A stretch of 64,000 nucleotides of DNA from Circinella umbellata (lineage: Eukaryota; Mucoromycota; Mucoromycetes; Mucorales; Lichtheimiaceae), in assembly GCA_025093555.1 (NCBI GenBank), contig JAIWNF010000110.1:1-64000 (forward strand). The letters are read 5' to 3'. A program made the position numbers and the translations under genes. The notes beneath the pieces were generated by a model. It did not search any database, was not told the DNA's origin, and saw only the letters and a list, made by a program, of their open reading frames with translations. This document shows positions 36,030-49,230 of this stretch, one piece after another; the stretch's first letter is position 1, and the number at the start of each line of letters is the position of its first letter.

Positions 36030-38636
36030 ATTTAAGTGATTTTTTTGGGTTGTTTTTATATAGTGTACGTAAAAAAATAAGCAAGAGAAGAAAAAAAAGT
36101 AAAGCTAGGTTGAAAAAAAAAGTTTAAATTTTTTATTGAATTTATTCTATATATATATAAGTCATAAGCAACAAAGAAAACTCTAAAAAAGGTTCCTATA
36201 CGTATGTATATAACATAATACTCAAGTACATGGTGTGCAAATTATATTGGTTACATAATTGAATACTAGACCCAGAAAAAGCAATTGCGTATTCTGTCTA
36301 TTTTCAAATTCTCCACCATTTTTTTAAGACGAAAAAAAAAGGTACGTGCATCTTCATGGAAACCTATGGGTTCCCTTATTTCTTGTAAACAGCATGGGTC
36401 ACTCAGTAGCTTGGCATTTGAATTAAGGGGAGTTCCACTGTGTAGTACTGATAAAGGTCATTGATAATTTCATTATTCTAAAATACCGCATTTGACTGAC
36501 CAATAAAATAGTATGGATATCACGTTTCATATGCAACATCACGTACTTTTGGTTCAACAACTGTATACGACCCCTTGGATTCTAATATGTGCAAAGTAAC
36601 TTTTGCGTGAAATAAAATAAGCATTCTCCTATTCAATTTTTCTCTTTATTTGTAGAAAAGTCGAATAACGAACCCTATTATAGGCAAAAATCGTTCTTGG
36701 TGGTCATAATGATATTGATTAATAACTTTAATTAAACTACTACGTACCTACTCTAAAGTAAAAGATAAGTCGACCCTCTATACTTTATTAGCGTATTGAA
36801 CTCCACTTTTATATATACGTAGATAGATAATAGATAATTGTGTATGAATGTACGATTGTACATGAAATAAAAAACACTTTTTTTTCCCAAGTAATCTAAT
36901 AAATGTTACTGGTGAATTAATTATTAATATACGTGATGAATTTTATATATAATATAATATAATTAATGTGAGAGAATAAATACTTATCTGAAAAAAGAAG
37001 TAGATTAAAATATATACGTAGAAAGATTATTATTGATTTGTTTCTAAAATAAGAATAATAGAAAGATGTGTGCGTGAGACGGGAAAGAGTCGTTGATATT
37101 GATTTGTATTTCGATCGATGATCTTATATTATGAAAGATGTGAAGATGTGATAGTTCTTGTCAGGAATGATATTGATGTATGATAATTAAAACTTATGTG
37201 ATTCGGTTTCTATCATTATTGTTCTTGTTGACATTGCGTAAACAAGAGCTTGCTGTATATTTTACTTAAAGTAGAATTATGAGTGCATTCATCGACTGTA
37301 ATATAATTGATTGTTTTCAAATTAATTTAATATTGAGTATTGATTCTGGTTTTTGAAGTTGCTTTAGGCAATGGATTGTATTCAAGTTAATTGTTCTTTA
37401 AAGTTAATTTGACTCTTATTGATCATGATTATGAATACTTGTTATAATTGTACGTAGTACTGAATCTCGTGTTTTCTTATTCTTTTGAATTTTGTTTGAT
37501 TTTTATAGACCTGATAGTTTTTTTTATATGACCCACTCTAGAGGTATGTTGCTACTCTCCCACACTGTTATGTTGCTCTATATGACCAGATCTATTATTT
37601 ATATAAATTATATATTTTACTATTTTATTTTATAGCATATATTTTGGCACAAGAGCTTTTTTTTATCCATTTTCAATAATCGTTTATGATCAGTATGTAT
37701 CTTTAAATTGGTTTTTCTTTTGTAATCGTTATTGATTAGTTGTTTTTTATATATATTTATTAGCTGCATTTTTGTGCGATACATATCTGTATATCCATAG
37801 TTCGCGTGAATAATTAGTATGAGTTATCTTATAACCGGTAGGCAAAAGATTCCAGAGAAGAGTATCAGGTAATTTTATAGATAATAAATAGTTTAGAAAT
37901 AGAAAGCTTTTTTTTTTGCGAGTAATATTTTTGTAATGTGTTCCCTTTTTTTGGTTGACTAAGAGCAATGTATTGACATTTGGAATATAAGTATGTTGAT
38001 AGACGGAAAAACAGATTATGATAAGGGGAAATATAGGCTATTGATATCACAATTGTAATACCTCATTTTGTTTTTTTGTTTTTTTTTTGCAGTGAAATGA
38101 TTCAAGATCCTTACTATTCCTGCTGCAGCAAAATTTTCGGTGATGAGTACATCAAGTTTTAGTCATTTTAAGAATGTTGTTATGGATGATTCTTTTCTTC
38201 CATTTGATTGCAATACAAAGAAGTTCTTTGTTCACAGGGCTCTTAGTAAACCAATCCGGATGATGAGGATCATTTCCAAAAATTATCTGTAGTGTGACTG
38301 TGACTATTTATTTTTGAGTATGTTTATAAAATGGCTTCCTCTATGTTGTGACAATGCGGTATCCAGTATGATAATATTTCTTGCGCAAGTTCGCCTTGAG
38401 AAGTGAAGAATTTTATAATCGACTCCTGTTTCTCCATCTATATAAAAGGGTTCATTTATGACGCTGAACTAACAATACTGTATGTTTCGATATTGTCAAT
38501 AAAGATTGACCGGATAATCGTTTTAATAATTTGGACGTGCTATTTTTACTGTAAGAGAAGGACCTCCTTGTTGTTGCGCTTTTGTTGTACTAGTACTATA
38601 CTATTTGAGGTCTCTGGATAAAAATAAAAAAGAGAT
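36030..38636. other. Gene-poor AT-rich region
   Basis: 2.6 kb upstream of the 469-aa gene. Very AT-rich with many TACGTA and TATATA strings. No open frame looks coding and no strong repeats were noticed. Confidence 0.45.
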
Positions 38637-38830
38637 CGGTTTTTATAACAGAAAAATCAACCGATCAAATAGTCGGGAAAAGAGTTTATTTTAATGGATT
38701 GAACTGATTGTTGTATTTCACAATGGAGGGAAGAAACTATCCTATTTATACTAAATAATTGATTACGTATTCCCTTAATTCGAATTGAGGTAAAATCAAA
38801 TTGTGGTTACAAGTAGGATGAATATGTTTT
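38637..38830 (+). repeat. Degraded single arm of the 1.3 kb inverted-repeat element
   Basis: CGGTTTTTATAA, then CAACCGATCAAATAGTCGGG, AAAAGAGTTT and further blocks match the left arm of the element at 54834-56124 in the same orientation. No partner arm was found nearby, so this looks like a decayed or solo copy. Confidence 0.65.
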
Positions 38831-39242
38831 GGACAGATGTAAACTTATAAGTATTTCTTGAAAAAAAAAAGAACTTTTTGTAATGATTCATTCGCAAATA
38901 AGAAAATCATGATAGTGCTAGAATGTTGATAATAGTAACAATAATATGATAATAATATAAAAATAAGAAACAAGAAACAAGAAACAAGAAACAAGAATAT
39001 AAGAATAGTAATGAAATTAAGCAACAAAAAAAGGAAGTAAAAAGGGACTGGAAAAAGAAAGAAGGAGAGAGAAGAAGAAGAAGCAAAAGAAGCAGAGAAG
39101 AAGAGAGGTAACTATAACAAAAGTTATGAGTAGAGTTTATATGTTAGTGTGTGTGTACATAATCATCATCATCATAAAATCCAATGTTTTGCTCCCCATG
39201 AAAAATAAATTCTGTATATCTTCAAATACTTACCGAGTTGAT
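38831..39242. other. Low-complexity stretch
   Basis: Contains four or five copies of a 7-base GAAACAA unit (38965-38997) followed by a GA-rich tract (39050-39110). No gene is seen. Confidence 0.5.
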
Positions 39243-40451
39243 TTATCTGCGATTAATTTGGATTACTTGGATTGATGTAAAGTTGTTTGTTATGTATTGA
39301 TAAAGTTGATTTCTTGCTTTGTCAGTCCCACGAAAGTCCTTAATTCGAAATTTGCGAAGAGTAATGTTGGGGGGGTTGTGCGACGTAGATGGTGGTATAT
39401 TATCAATCATAAATGCTCTTTCGAAATCTACCTTTTCTACTTTGGTGCTAAGGTGCAAATTATTTAAAAATGTTGGAAGAAATGCTGTTGATAGTTGTGA
39501 ATGAATCCGCGTTGCTCTTAAGCAATTACTACCACAAATGAGTACTATATTGCTCAAATCACGAGAATTACAAGCGAAGTCTAATATAAAAATTGAAAAT
39601 GTTTACATGTTAACTCTTATTTGAGTAAAATAAAATGTTATTGTCATACATCTTATACAAACATATACATACCAGCATTGTAAGTGTTGTATTATAAGAA
39701 CATTATCTCTTTATCCCAGATGAAATAAGAAATCATATTTAAAATATTTAAAATACAGACGTGAACAGAACTCAATTCTAAAAAGGAAACTGAGTAAAAT
39801 CGCATAACGATGTCCTGCGCCTCGTCAACTTAAATTAAAGAATAAAAGAGAGTATCATGGCTAAGCCCAATATACTTCAGAACAGTAGCTATAGTAACCT
39901 TCTCAATATTAATGACTAATATCAAGTACCCGACTTTACTATCAATCACCCACATCGTTCTATTAACTAAGCCCCATAACTCATAGAATAGAAATCATAT
40001 TTATAAATACGGGTTGTAAATATTATTTTAATTAAAGAAATAACTTTATTCTAGCTTCTAAATTATTATTAAAGATATATAACAAAGTCTCAAAGGATTT
40101 ATACCTTGTCTGTTTTTATTTCCTACTCTTATTAAAATAACCAAATATCACAGTAAGTGTTGACTGGTCTGATGATTCTAATGGTGAGGTCGATGTTGTT
40201 CATATGATACATCATGTATAAAAATGGAAACGGATAGACTGGAAACATTGGATTTGATGGTGCGTGGAGAAGTCTATTCGCTTTTCTCCAAACGTGAGTA
40301 TTTTAAATTTTAAGCAGGGAAATGTGGAGAAGGGAGGGTTATTGGCGAGTGTGGAGGATAAGCGAGGAAAAAAATAATTGGTTAGAAGTCGTCTCCAAGT
40401 AGGAGAGACCCAGTAGCAGGTTAAAAATTCTTCAAATGTGGTAATATACAA
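39243..40451 (-). pseudogene. Possible F-box/LRR gene remnants
   Basis: Two open frames on the minus strand look related to F-box/leucine-rich proteins. The one at 40451-40212 contains FLTCYWVSPTWRRLL, which resembles the C..VS..W..LL part of an F-box. The one at 39557-39243 has LRR-like spacing (ITLRKFRIKDF, YITNNFTSIQVIQI). The 650 bp between them have no continuous frame, and the order (F-box first, LRR downstream) fits one decayed gene. Such genes are numerous in Mucoromycota. Assignment by eye only. Confidence 0.3.
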
Positions 40452-41424
40452 AAATATTGTAGTTAACTTATACTATATCTGTTTTAGTATATACGTAAGA
40501 GAACCCATCTTCACATACAGATCAAATGGAAGAGAATAATATTGATACGTAGCAAGTACAGTATATTAGCAAATTTACATAAATCAGTTTTTTTTTTCTT
40601 TATTAATTGTAAATATAAAGATTTAGGCTAAAATATTTATTTAACCGAGATTAATTCTAATTATTTTTTTCAGTAGAGGACATACGTTGATATTGTTCAC
40701 CATTTGTTAATGTGGTTGTACTTGTATTATTTATCATTAGAAAAAACAAATAACTTATAGTTATAATAATGATATTTAGTACTGTGCATTATACAACCCC
40801 GCTTTTTTTTGTAGATATATTTTTTACAAGTAGTATGATACACTTGATTTGCCGTCGAATGATATATATAATTGATAGAAAACTAACCATGGGGTAGTAG
40901 TCAGTATGGTGCATACATTTTAGAACCTAAATTTTCATAGTAAATGTTTCAATTTCATTTTATTTTAACATCCGCTATTATGCTCAACTTTTATTGGTAG
41001 TAGAGTTGAATAAAGAGGGGGAAATCTCTTTTGGGATCAGGATATAGTGAAATTATATGTATATATTTTGGAAAAATTTAGTATTGACTTATGATGTCCA
41101 TCCTCAATGTTTCAATTTGGGCTTGACCATAGGACCTCTCCAGCCAAATGGTAAGCTACATCCGAACTTTAGAAGTTTATAAAAAAATATTTTCAGTTAA
41201 GATTACAAAAACTAATCCATTAGTTTTATTTTTAGCTACTGTATCTTTTATTTCAATGGTTTATTTTGTGTTTTGATCGCGTTTACACTTATTTATAACT
41301 GTTTCAAATTGAACAAAAAATTATTTAGGTTCTAAAGTTTATGCACCATACATAGTGTAGTAATTGAGAGAATACATACAAATATAAAAAGAAATGCTTA
41401 CTTCTTATGTACGTATATGTGTTA

Positions 41425-42716
41425 CTAACTTGATCGTTTAACACATCCTTTTCGACTTTTAAATTTTGTAACTTGGTCTTCATAAAGCAATTCAAATCTT
41501 GATAAAATTTGTATTTCTCCCCCAACCTCCACTACTACTTCTTCGATTTGTTTGTACGCACTAGATAATATAATATAATATGATATAATGTATTTTTAGC
41601 ATATGATTTATATATATATATATATAGTAAAAACAGTTTTTATGCACTTTCATACCTAATAAACTTTCTGACATCGACTGGATCATCTGATAAACCTGCA
41701 TAATCTAAGACACAAAGTCGAATATTTTGTGTGGAACGAGATACAACTTCCAACAGATCTAATATAATAATTTTAATAACCTAGTTGGATTTTCTCATCA
41801 GCTACTGTTCAAAACAGCTATATTACCTTGCATGGTTCCATCATTATTCTTGAGCTTGGTAATTATTGATTGTTGTTCTGTATCTCGTCTTACGATACTT
41901 GAAGTTGATTTGCATGTAGGGGATACGTAGATTTTTGAACATAGCATTATATTTTGTAGCTTTTGAATCATTTTATCAATAAGCCGTATACGTGTGTCTT
42001 CTGATTCATCTGACGGGGATTTTCTGGCATATCCTATGTTTATCCAATTACCATATGATGATTTACAATGTTGTAAAAACCCTGGGTTGGGTGTGCGCGG
42101 TAAAGCTGGTAAATAAAAGTAGTATTATTAGATACTTTAACTTCTTCTTTCTCTTCTCGCCTTTTTCACTGAGACAAGATTAAAAGCTTCGTTACATTAC
42201 TTTTTCCACAACATATAGCCACCGACCATTTTTCTGTTTGCCCGAAACACGCGATTTTGTCGTTTTACCAAAATAATCATTATTCTTATTGAGCAAAAGA
42301 CCAATCTGTTGTACCGAATAAAAAAGATCTAGACTCGGCATGGTTTGTTTCAAGTTATTGTATAAATCCTCAAGCGTAATGAATTTTTTTTGTAATCCGT
42401 ACATTTTTGTCATAGTATATTTTGCTTTTAAAGATTCCAATACTGCCGTTTCACTGTAATTCACTGTTGGATCAACATTTGAACTTGACGTTGTGCTGCT
42501 TTGTGAATCACTGGTTTCAATTTGATACTTTTGCCAAATAAAAGGATTTTTTTCGATTATTGTCTTGGCAAGGACAGTTGGCTTTTTCGGGTCTTTGCCT
42601 TTTTCATAAACGACGCTAAAAGGCGTTGCCTCCATTAATTCAACTGCATGTTTGAACCTGGAAGGTGAAGGCACAATGTCTAGAGCTATACAGCACGCTT
42701 CTTCGTAAGATACCAT
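41425..42716 (-). CDS. Repeat-family protein (MVSYEEA type), possibly disrupted
   Basis: Exons 42716-42201, 42105-41827, 41758-41656 and 41560-41425 (stop TAG 41425-41427). Exon 1 encodes MVSYEEACCIALDIVPSPSR and KGKDPKKPTVLAKTIIEKNP. Later exons encode GYARKSPSDESEDTRI, CSKIYVSP, NIRLCVLDYAGLS and a conserved CVKRSS end. Introns 2 and 3 keep the frame. Intron 1 does not: the exon 1 donor (AAA|GTAATG) leaves phase 0 while exon 2 needs one carried base, so either a base was lost or I have the wrong donor. I recognise this as a repeated Mucoromycota family of unknown function (from memory). The GYARKS start recalls serine recombinases, but the conserved catalytic arrangement is not visible. A second, truncated copy in inverse orientation lies at 52563-53160. 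Confidence 0.55.
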
Positions 42717-42960
42717 CTTTGTTCGTTTTGTGGTGAATAGTGATCAGTTTTAAGTAATGAGGTATTGTGTTCGTTAGTTAAAAAAAATAAAAAAAAAGGA
42801 TGAAAGGAATAGTTTTTTTTATATTTATGCCGGCTGCATAAATTATAAATTATGGTATCGGACTGCAATTTTCTTTTTCTTTCCATCATACGTATTTCTT
42901 TTACCTGATCAGCTGATCAGATTTTAGTAGCACTCATAAAGAACGGTTACTTTTTTCCCT
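42717..42960. other. 5' region of the MVSYEEA gene
   Basis: Homologous (inverted) to 52563-52747, so the duplicated unit includes about 180 bp of leader. It contains the palindrome CTGATCAGCTGATCAG at 42906-42921. Confidence 0.6.
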
Positions 42961-43605
42961 CACTTTTAAAATTATTCAGCTTGACTAGAGATTCCGTTGC
43001 GCTTGATTCGATCTGATCTGCGAATCTGTGAAAATACAGTTTTAACAATGATATGATGAATATTTCATTTAGCAAATAGATGGATTTGGGCAATGCGGTC
43101 ATTAATATGTTTTAGTACGTATTATCTTATTTTTCAAAACAAAACATTGAATAAACAGCAAAAAATATGTAAATATATCAGATGAATGAATTACAAGAAG
43201 TTTATTATATTACAGCAATATATATGATATCGCAAGACCAGTTATTGTATACACCTACGTACAATAGGAGGTTATATCGGTCAATTTGTGAGAAAGCTTA
43301 ATAAATATTAAAATAAGATCAAGAAAGAGAGCCTCGAGAATACATGATACAATAAAAACGATTATGGTTTCCTAAATATCAGAAAATCCATTTATTCATT
43401 TACGTCAAAATATCAGGAGCAAATTAATGTCTAATTATCAATATATATCTAATATCAATAATCAACATTTTTACGTAGAAAACCTATTCTAATATTTGTA
43501 GCTCCAACTATGTACTTAACTATGTTATCATCTGTCCTTAGTATTCCACGGATAAGCATATCTATCAACAGCCTTATGGTTGATAATGGTCTTACACTAT
43601 TACAT
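42961..43605 (+). repeat. Direct repeat A, copy 1
   Basis: About 645 bp matching 50834-51413 in the same orientation, roughly 80 percent identical by eye with several indels. It opens with CTTGACTAGAGATTCCG and includes blocks such as AAGCATATCTATCAACAGCC. No coding frame. Confidence 0.8.
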
Positions 43606-44334
43606 CCTCCACCCATCTATATAATCTCCATCCATCAATGTGAGAGTGTCGGAGTATCCCGCCGTCAATTCCTCGACATCGTCCAAGCACTTCTTGCTTT
43701 GCGTCAGTTTCGTACGTCGTCCTTAGTTTTCTAGCATGTTGTCAATGCGACGATTGCGAGTAGAATATATACTGTTCTTATTGAATCGTCTAAGTAGCAT
43801 CATATCCTGGAACCCTTCACAGCAGTGACGAAAACGTTTGTCGTCAACCTAATCGTCTGCTTAATCGGGTACGTAAGATGAAATTCTTCTTTTTAAATTG
43901 CTCTTAATACTTTAAATATGATAATACATAAATAATTCAAAAAACTTACATTTAGAAGAACATGGCAAAAAAAAAGTGTGGGTGCGTGTATCAAAATTAA
44001 AAGATATGTGATTCCTTGCTCACCATCATGACCACGATTTTTGACAAATCATATATTATATGTGTAATTATAATTTTAAATAATACTAATATAAACCCGG
44101 TAAATATTTGGAAAAGCTCACCGGATACGGGTTTAACGAATCACCAGTATTTTTCTAAGTATATAAAAAATATTTGAGAGATACTACCTGTTTAGCGAGT
44201 ACTGGATTTTTGCGCATTATAATCATTTTTTGGCTCGGGTAATATAAGTGGGTCAACATGTCTTCATAGACGCTGGATTATAGGAGATAATAAAAACCAA
44301 AAACATTTTCAACGTAATATAAGTGGGGCCAAAA

Positions 44335-44368
<34 letters not shown>

Positions 44369-44499
44369 CCCGAAGCGAAGCTGAGGGTAAATGATGAGTA
44401 GGATTGATTTAAGTAATGATATGTAATATTTTGAAGAAAATTAAAAAGATAAAGATAAATAGCTAAGGAGAAAGGATGGCTTATATAGTAACGTAATAG
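43606..44499. other. 3' flank of the transposase-like pseudogene
   Basis: Holds a direct repeat of GTAATATAAGTGGG (about 44240 and 44317), an A run of nearly 30 (44337-44365), GGGTTTAACGAATCACCAGTA at about 44132, and a GCGCAAAAATCCAGTACT string on the minus strand (about 44197-44215). The last two have counterparts at 49630-49690, upstream of the gene. Confidence 0.5.
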
Positions 44500-47400
44500 C
44501 TAGTTATTTCTGTTCCATTGAGGACACTTTTTTTTCCCTGTTTTGCCCTTACATGTTACACTTCTACAGATCGTGCAAGATTTAGCTTTTCGTAAAGGTG
44601 GAAGGTCCACTGTAGTGAATACTGTTGGGCGAGAAAGAAGGCGAGGGGATTGTGTATTATTCTGTTCAACGTTGTTGGATAATGGCGAGGAAGAAGAAGA
44701 AAATGATGATGACGATGCATCATTGCTTTGCTGATAATTATCATTATTTCTAGTACATATAGGATTTCTTGGTATAGCCACTGGTAGAATTATAGGTGTA
44801 TGCTTTTGTATAGTGGGTGTATAATACGGAAATGTAATTTTTTGAGCTCTTATAATATCATTGCTATCTAAACGAGGTATTTTCAGCGCTGCAGGTGATT
44901 TTGCATCTGGGATGTGACGTTTTCGAGTTAATGAACAAAGATCTTTATGCAGAGGTTCAAGTGACTCTTTATAATTTTGCTTTGTTTTACTAATATTTTG
45001 AAAGTCTTTCCAGACGTTATAATAGCTTCGCAGATGCTCCGGTGTTTTGTAAAGGAAGTTTTTGCCATCGACAAATGTGGACCAAATCTTTGCAAATTCT
45101 TCAAAATCAGGCATCTATGATTCGTATAACTCTCACTAAAATTTGTCTTAAGTGTATCGTTAAATTTGTCACGCTCGGCCTGTGTCTGCACTGGCAAAAT
45201 TGGATGCACAACTCCTTGGCGTCTTGCGATAAATTTATGTTGAGCACCAGCAGTTTGTAGCGTCGAGCCACATAAAATAACTAATGTTGCCAAATCGGAA
45301 GATGATGTATACTGCCTTACCGGACTGTTGGCCGTGTGGTCGATTTGTTTAATGCCATATAGTTTTAACACAGAGCTAGGAAGTTGCCCAATACCAAAAC
45401 TTTCATCGGATGGTGCAAGTTGAGAAGCATATCTATGAACTCCAACTTCATTGTAAATATACTCAAGTCCAAGCTTTTCACGCATTTCGTTGATATGTTG
45501 TGTGAGCCAAGGCTCATAATGACCTTTGTGAACTCGACCATATCGGTTAATTGTTCCAACCTATAAAATATAATACAATTATTAAGCATGCACTTATAAA
45601 GCTTGGCCCTTCTTTATTGCCTATATATCATAGCACCTACATCAATGTTATGCCGTAATCGATAGTCTGCGAGTACTGCATCTGTTAACTCAGGACTAGC
45701 GCCAAATGAACCGAACTTTCTGATTATATTCTGATGCATGCCTCCTTCTAAAGAATTTGTCCCTCTACAACAGCGATACAGTGGTAATCCATCTCTATCT
45801 TTTCTCATGTGAAAGTAAAATGAAAATCCTGGTGGATCTGAAACCTGTCCTTCATGAATCGACTTGAGAATGTTCTTTGATTGTTTCCATGCTTCATTAT
45901 CAAATATTGAACGCCCAGTTCGTGCACATTTTAGAGGACCGTATATTTCAAAAAGCAGTTTTACTTTAGGATAAAGCTTTTCGGGAGGAGGAATGGTTCC
46001 TAAAAAAACGTTTCTTACTGTTACAATTTCCATTGATGAGGCCAATTATGTTTTTTTTTACTTACGTTTTACTCTACGAAATAGCCAGCGCGGATTCTTG
46101 ATTAAGTTTTCATTCCAAGTGGTTCCTTGCTTAAGCAAAACCGCTTCTACTCTTTTTTTATCATCTTCATCAACAACGAAGAGCGCATCCCGTAATCTAC
46201 GTGAAAAATCATTAGCAAGCCCATGTCTACGCGGTACCTTAATTTGGTCCATAAGATGGAAAACATCTTTGATAACCCTTGACCTTATTGGTTCGGTATG
46301 CTCATATTGAGAAGGAAGGGAAGAAAATTCTGTACGCCCATATTCGCTGCTTTTGACTTCCACTTCTGATGATTCTACACATTGCTGTATTTGTGCTTGA
46401 TCATTATAAAGTATATCATCGACTACATCGTTATAACTATCGTTGCGCTCTTCAACATTTTGTTCACCTTTATCTAGTAAAAATAAAAATGAATATGTGT
46501 CATCAACAATTTATGATGTTGTTATTATTATACCTTCGTTTGTTGTGTTTTCACTCTGTGTGAATGTAAATTGTTTCAGCTCAACCGGGGTTGATGTTCG
46601 AAGATCAGATAGCCTTACTGCAATTTGAAATGGTACTTCACCATATTCAGAGAGAGGCTTGGATTGTAAATCCATTGCACCTGGTATTACTACCTGTTTT
46701 ACAGTGATAATCACTTGTGATGCTGTTACTTTCTTGCCGTTACATTTATCTTGTTGGCAACTGATTTCACCATATGCTGCAGCTTCAGTCATATGACCCG
46801 GGCTATATGAAACACTTGTTCCTAATATACATATAAATATTAACGTTATAAAATACATTATAGTTGTATTGAAAAAATGCAATTATTATATATTAATATC
46901 TACCTTCATTCACAGGCTTCTTTATTTTCTTTCCTACTACTTGCTTTTGCTTTACATTATTATATATTTGCAAACCAGCCCACGCATCAAGGGCAGCATA
47001 CTCTTTCTGTGCTGTAGATAATCCAATAATATTGCTTCAATCACTGCATCTTACATTATCATCTTTTGGGAGAAAACGTTCTAACACCCTAGCACAAATA
47101 TCCGATAAGCTTATTCGCTGTGTGCTGATAAGTCCTCGCTCTTTGCAGAGTGCTGCAACATCATATGCACCTATTCACCGAAAAATCGCGCTCGATTTTT
47201 TTAAGGTCTTCTTGTACCTTTCGTCCAACTTTGATGATCTTTGAACTGGAGAGAACTTCATTTAATGATGGTGGTAACTTATGAATCTGCCTAAGATAAT
47301 AAATGTCAATATTCCTGCTAGTAGCAATTTGTATGGTGCCAATTCTTCCAGGTCCATATCCTTCAATAACTGGCCATTCACAATCAAAACCTACTACCAA

Positions 47401-49230
47401 TTCTTTTTTCTTATTCTTTCCTTCAACTTCTACTTGATCCAACAGATCCTTAGCAGCTGCTTCCATATCATCTGCCTCTTGAAAGCAACGTATTTGCACT
47501 TGGTCTCCGGGTATCATCAGCTTGGGATATTTACTGTTATCAATTACAGTTCCAGGCTCAGACTTGTCTACTGGTTTAACATCTGACTTTAATGAAGGAA
47601 ACACACTCTCCAATAAGTTTTTGTCCCCCCTAACGTTATCTGTAAAGAAAATTTGAGGTTGAGAATGCCCATAGAGATCAAGTGAACGGCGCAATGCATC
47701 AAACGCATATCTAAGGTGACTGATAGATTTGGTTGGAACAAGAAACTGGACCCGCACTTCTTCATACTCGTTCAAAACCGTGTATAAGGCTGTAAATGTT
47801 GGCGTGCCATCAACCTTGCCCATGAGTTTGATGATTTTAAAGCTATGGTCGCCTTTCAAATAGGATGCATCAAGGACCATACTGTTTATCGAGAAGGTGA
47901 GAAATTTCTTCAGTATAAGTTGTATAAAACGATCTGAGATATTGGGCAGAAGGGATATAACCAGCATAACCTTTAGCATCATTAAATGAAGAGAACGGTA
48001 CGATACTTTTGTTTGGTTTGAGCATCATTTTTATAGTTGGATTTTCTTTTAGAAATGCAGCACTATTCAGGTACTGAAATTCTGATCTGGAATGTCTTAA
48101 TGCATGTAATTCGACTAAGAGCTTGTGAAATCGTTTAGGACCCACCGAATTCTGCATCAATGGTCGTAACATATCACCAACTACTTTTGATAGTCCACCG
48201 CGTTGAGTGAGATAAGCTGGATATTGACACTGCAGAAATTTGAGTAGCTGTCGTATAATCTTTTCATCATTAGCCATAAATGAGGCACCGCACTGTTCAC
48301 CCTCACATTCGTAACGTGCTGATAATATATAAAATGAACTTGGATTATACTCGAGTTAATATGCCATCAAAATTGTTTCCATCTTTTCAATATGAAATGT
48401 TTCTTATCGCTTACTCTGTTATATCCACCACTCGACGACATCTGTTGCCATAACCTTTCGATTTCAAGGAATACTTTTTGCAAGTTGGACAGTTCAATTT
48501 TTTGTTGTAATCTTTAATGAGTATTTTTGGATTCCAAAGAAAAATTCGCGGGATATAAGAAACGTTAGGATTTAGATCTTCATGGAGAGCAAAATAAGGA
48601 TCCTTAGGGTATATCCAAAACGTCCCTTGTTTGTATTCATCAGGGTATCGTTGTGCTGCAACACGTTTTGAACTTCCTTGAGATATTTTTGTATAGCTCC
48701 TAACTCGGTTTGTGTTGAGCTATTACTGTTTGTTTCGTTCCCATTTCTGGATCCTGTACCTGTAAACTCGAGTTCGTAGTCTTCGGTACCATCCCCCTCC
48801 GTGTCCTCTTCAACATTATCTATATCGTCGATGTCATCATATATGTTTTCGTTTGAGACGCCATTATCGTCTTCCACATCGGAAATAGAAGAAATCATTT
48901 CCCCAAGAGGCGTTTCACTAATATCCTCTTCTGGCTCTGTATTAGTCCCAGCATCCACAGCAGCAGATGTTGTATGAACTACTGGTGATGGTGATGATGC
49001 TGCTGTATTTTTTTCTACTGGGGTGATGATGATGCCGCTCCCTTTAGAATAGAACTGTACAAAGGCTTTTTACCTTTGTCAGCTGTCAAAGTGGAAGTAT
49101 GCTCGTTATTGATAGTATTCTTTGTTTTATCGCTAGTAAAAGACAAGGTTGTTTGTCTACCACCAGTATTATTATTTTTGGAGGAGGTTCCTGTTTTTTT
49201 TTGCGATCCACTTTGCTTTTGCTTTGGCAT
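44500..49230 (-). pseudogene. Decayed transposase-like gene with embedded DEDDy 3'-5' exonuclease
   Basis: Runs from ATG 49230 to TAG 44500. N-terminus: basic/Ser-rich, then acidic. Exons 49230-49074, 49017-48760 and 48655-48415 join in frame and give YPKDPYFALHED, then a zinc-ribbon half CPTCKKYSL with CRRVVDI, completed by CEGEQCGASF. A RNase-H-like part follows (GDHSFKI, IFFTDN), then an exonuclease insert (DCE in VVGFDCEWPV, GAYDVAAL, YAALDAWAG), and then RGTNSLEGGMHQNIIRKF and LADYRLRHNIDVG, where TNS.LEG resembles the TN..E of DDE enzymes. The tail ends in a Cys cluster (CTICRSVTCKG). The family resembles large fungal proteins with the DUF6729 zinc domain (from memory). Damage: the exon 3/4 junction is out of frame; frame breaks near 47880, 47170 and 45115; and an in-frame TGA at 47037-47039 where Trp is expected (CSD-stop-SN). 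Not restored here. Confidence 0.75.

Noticed and set aside
41827..42105. Serine recombinase (GYARKS resembling GYARVST)
   Set aside because: Only the opening motif is similar; the downstream conserved residues of resolvases are not seen.
45114..45187. GTGCAG...CATAG as a true intron rescuing the frame near 45115
   Set aside because: It would delete residues that look coding and conserved; a simple frameshift fits better in a gene with several other lesions.
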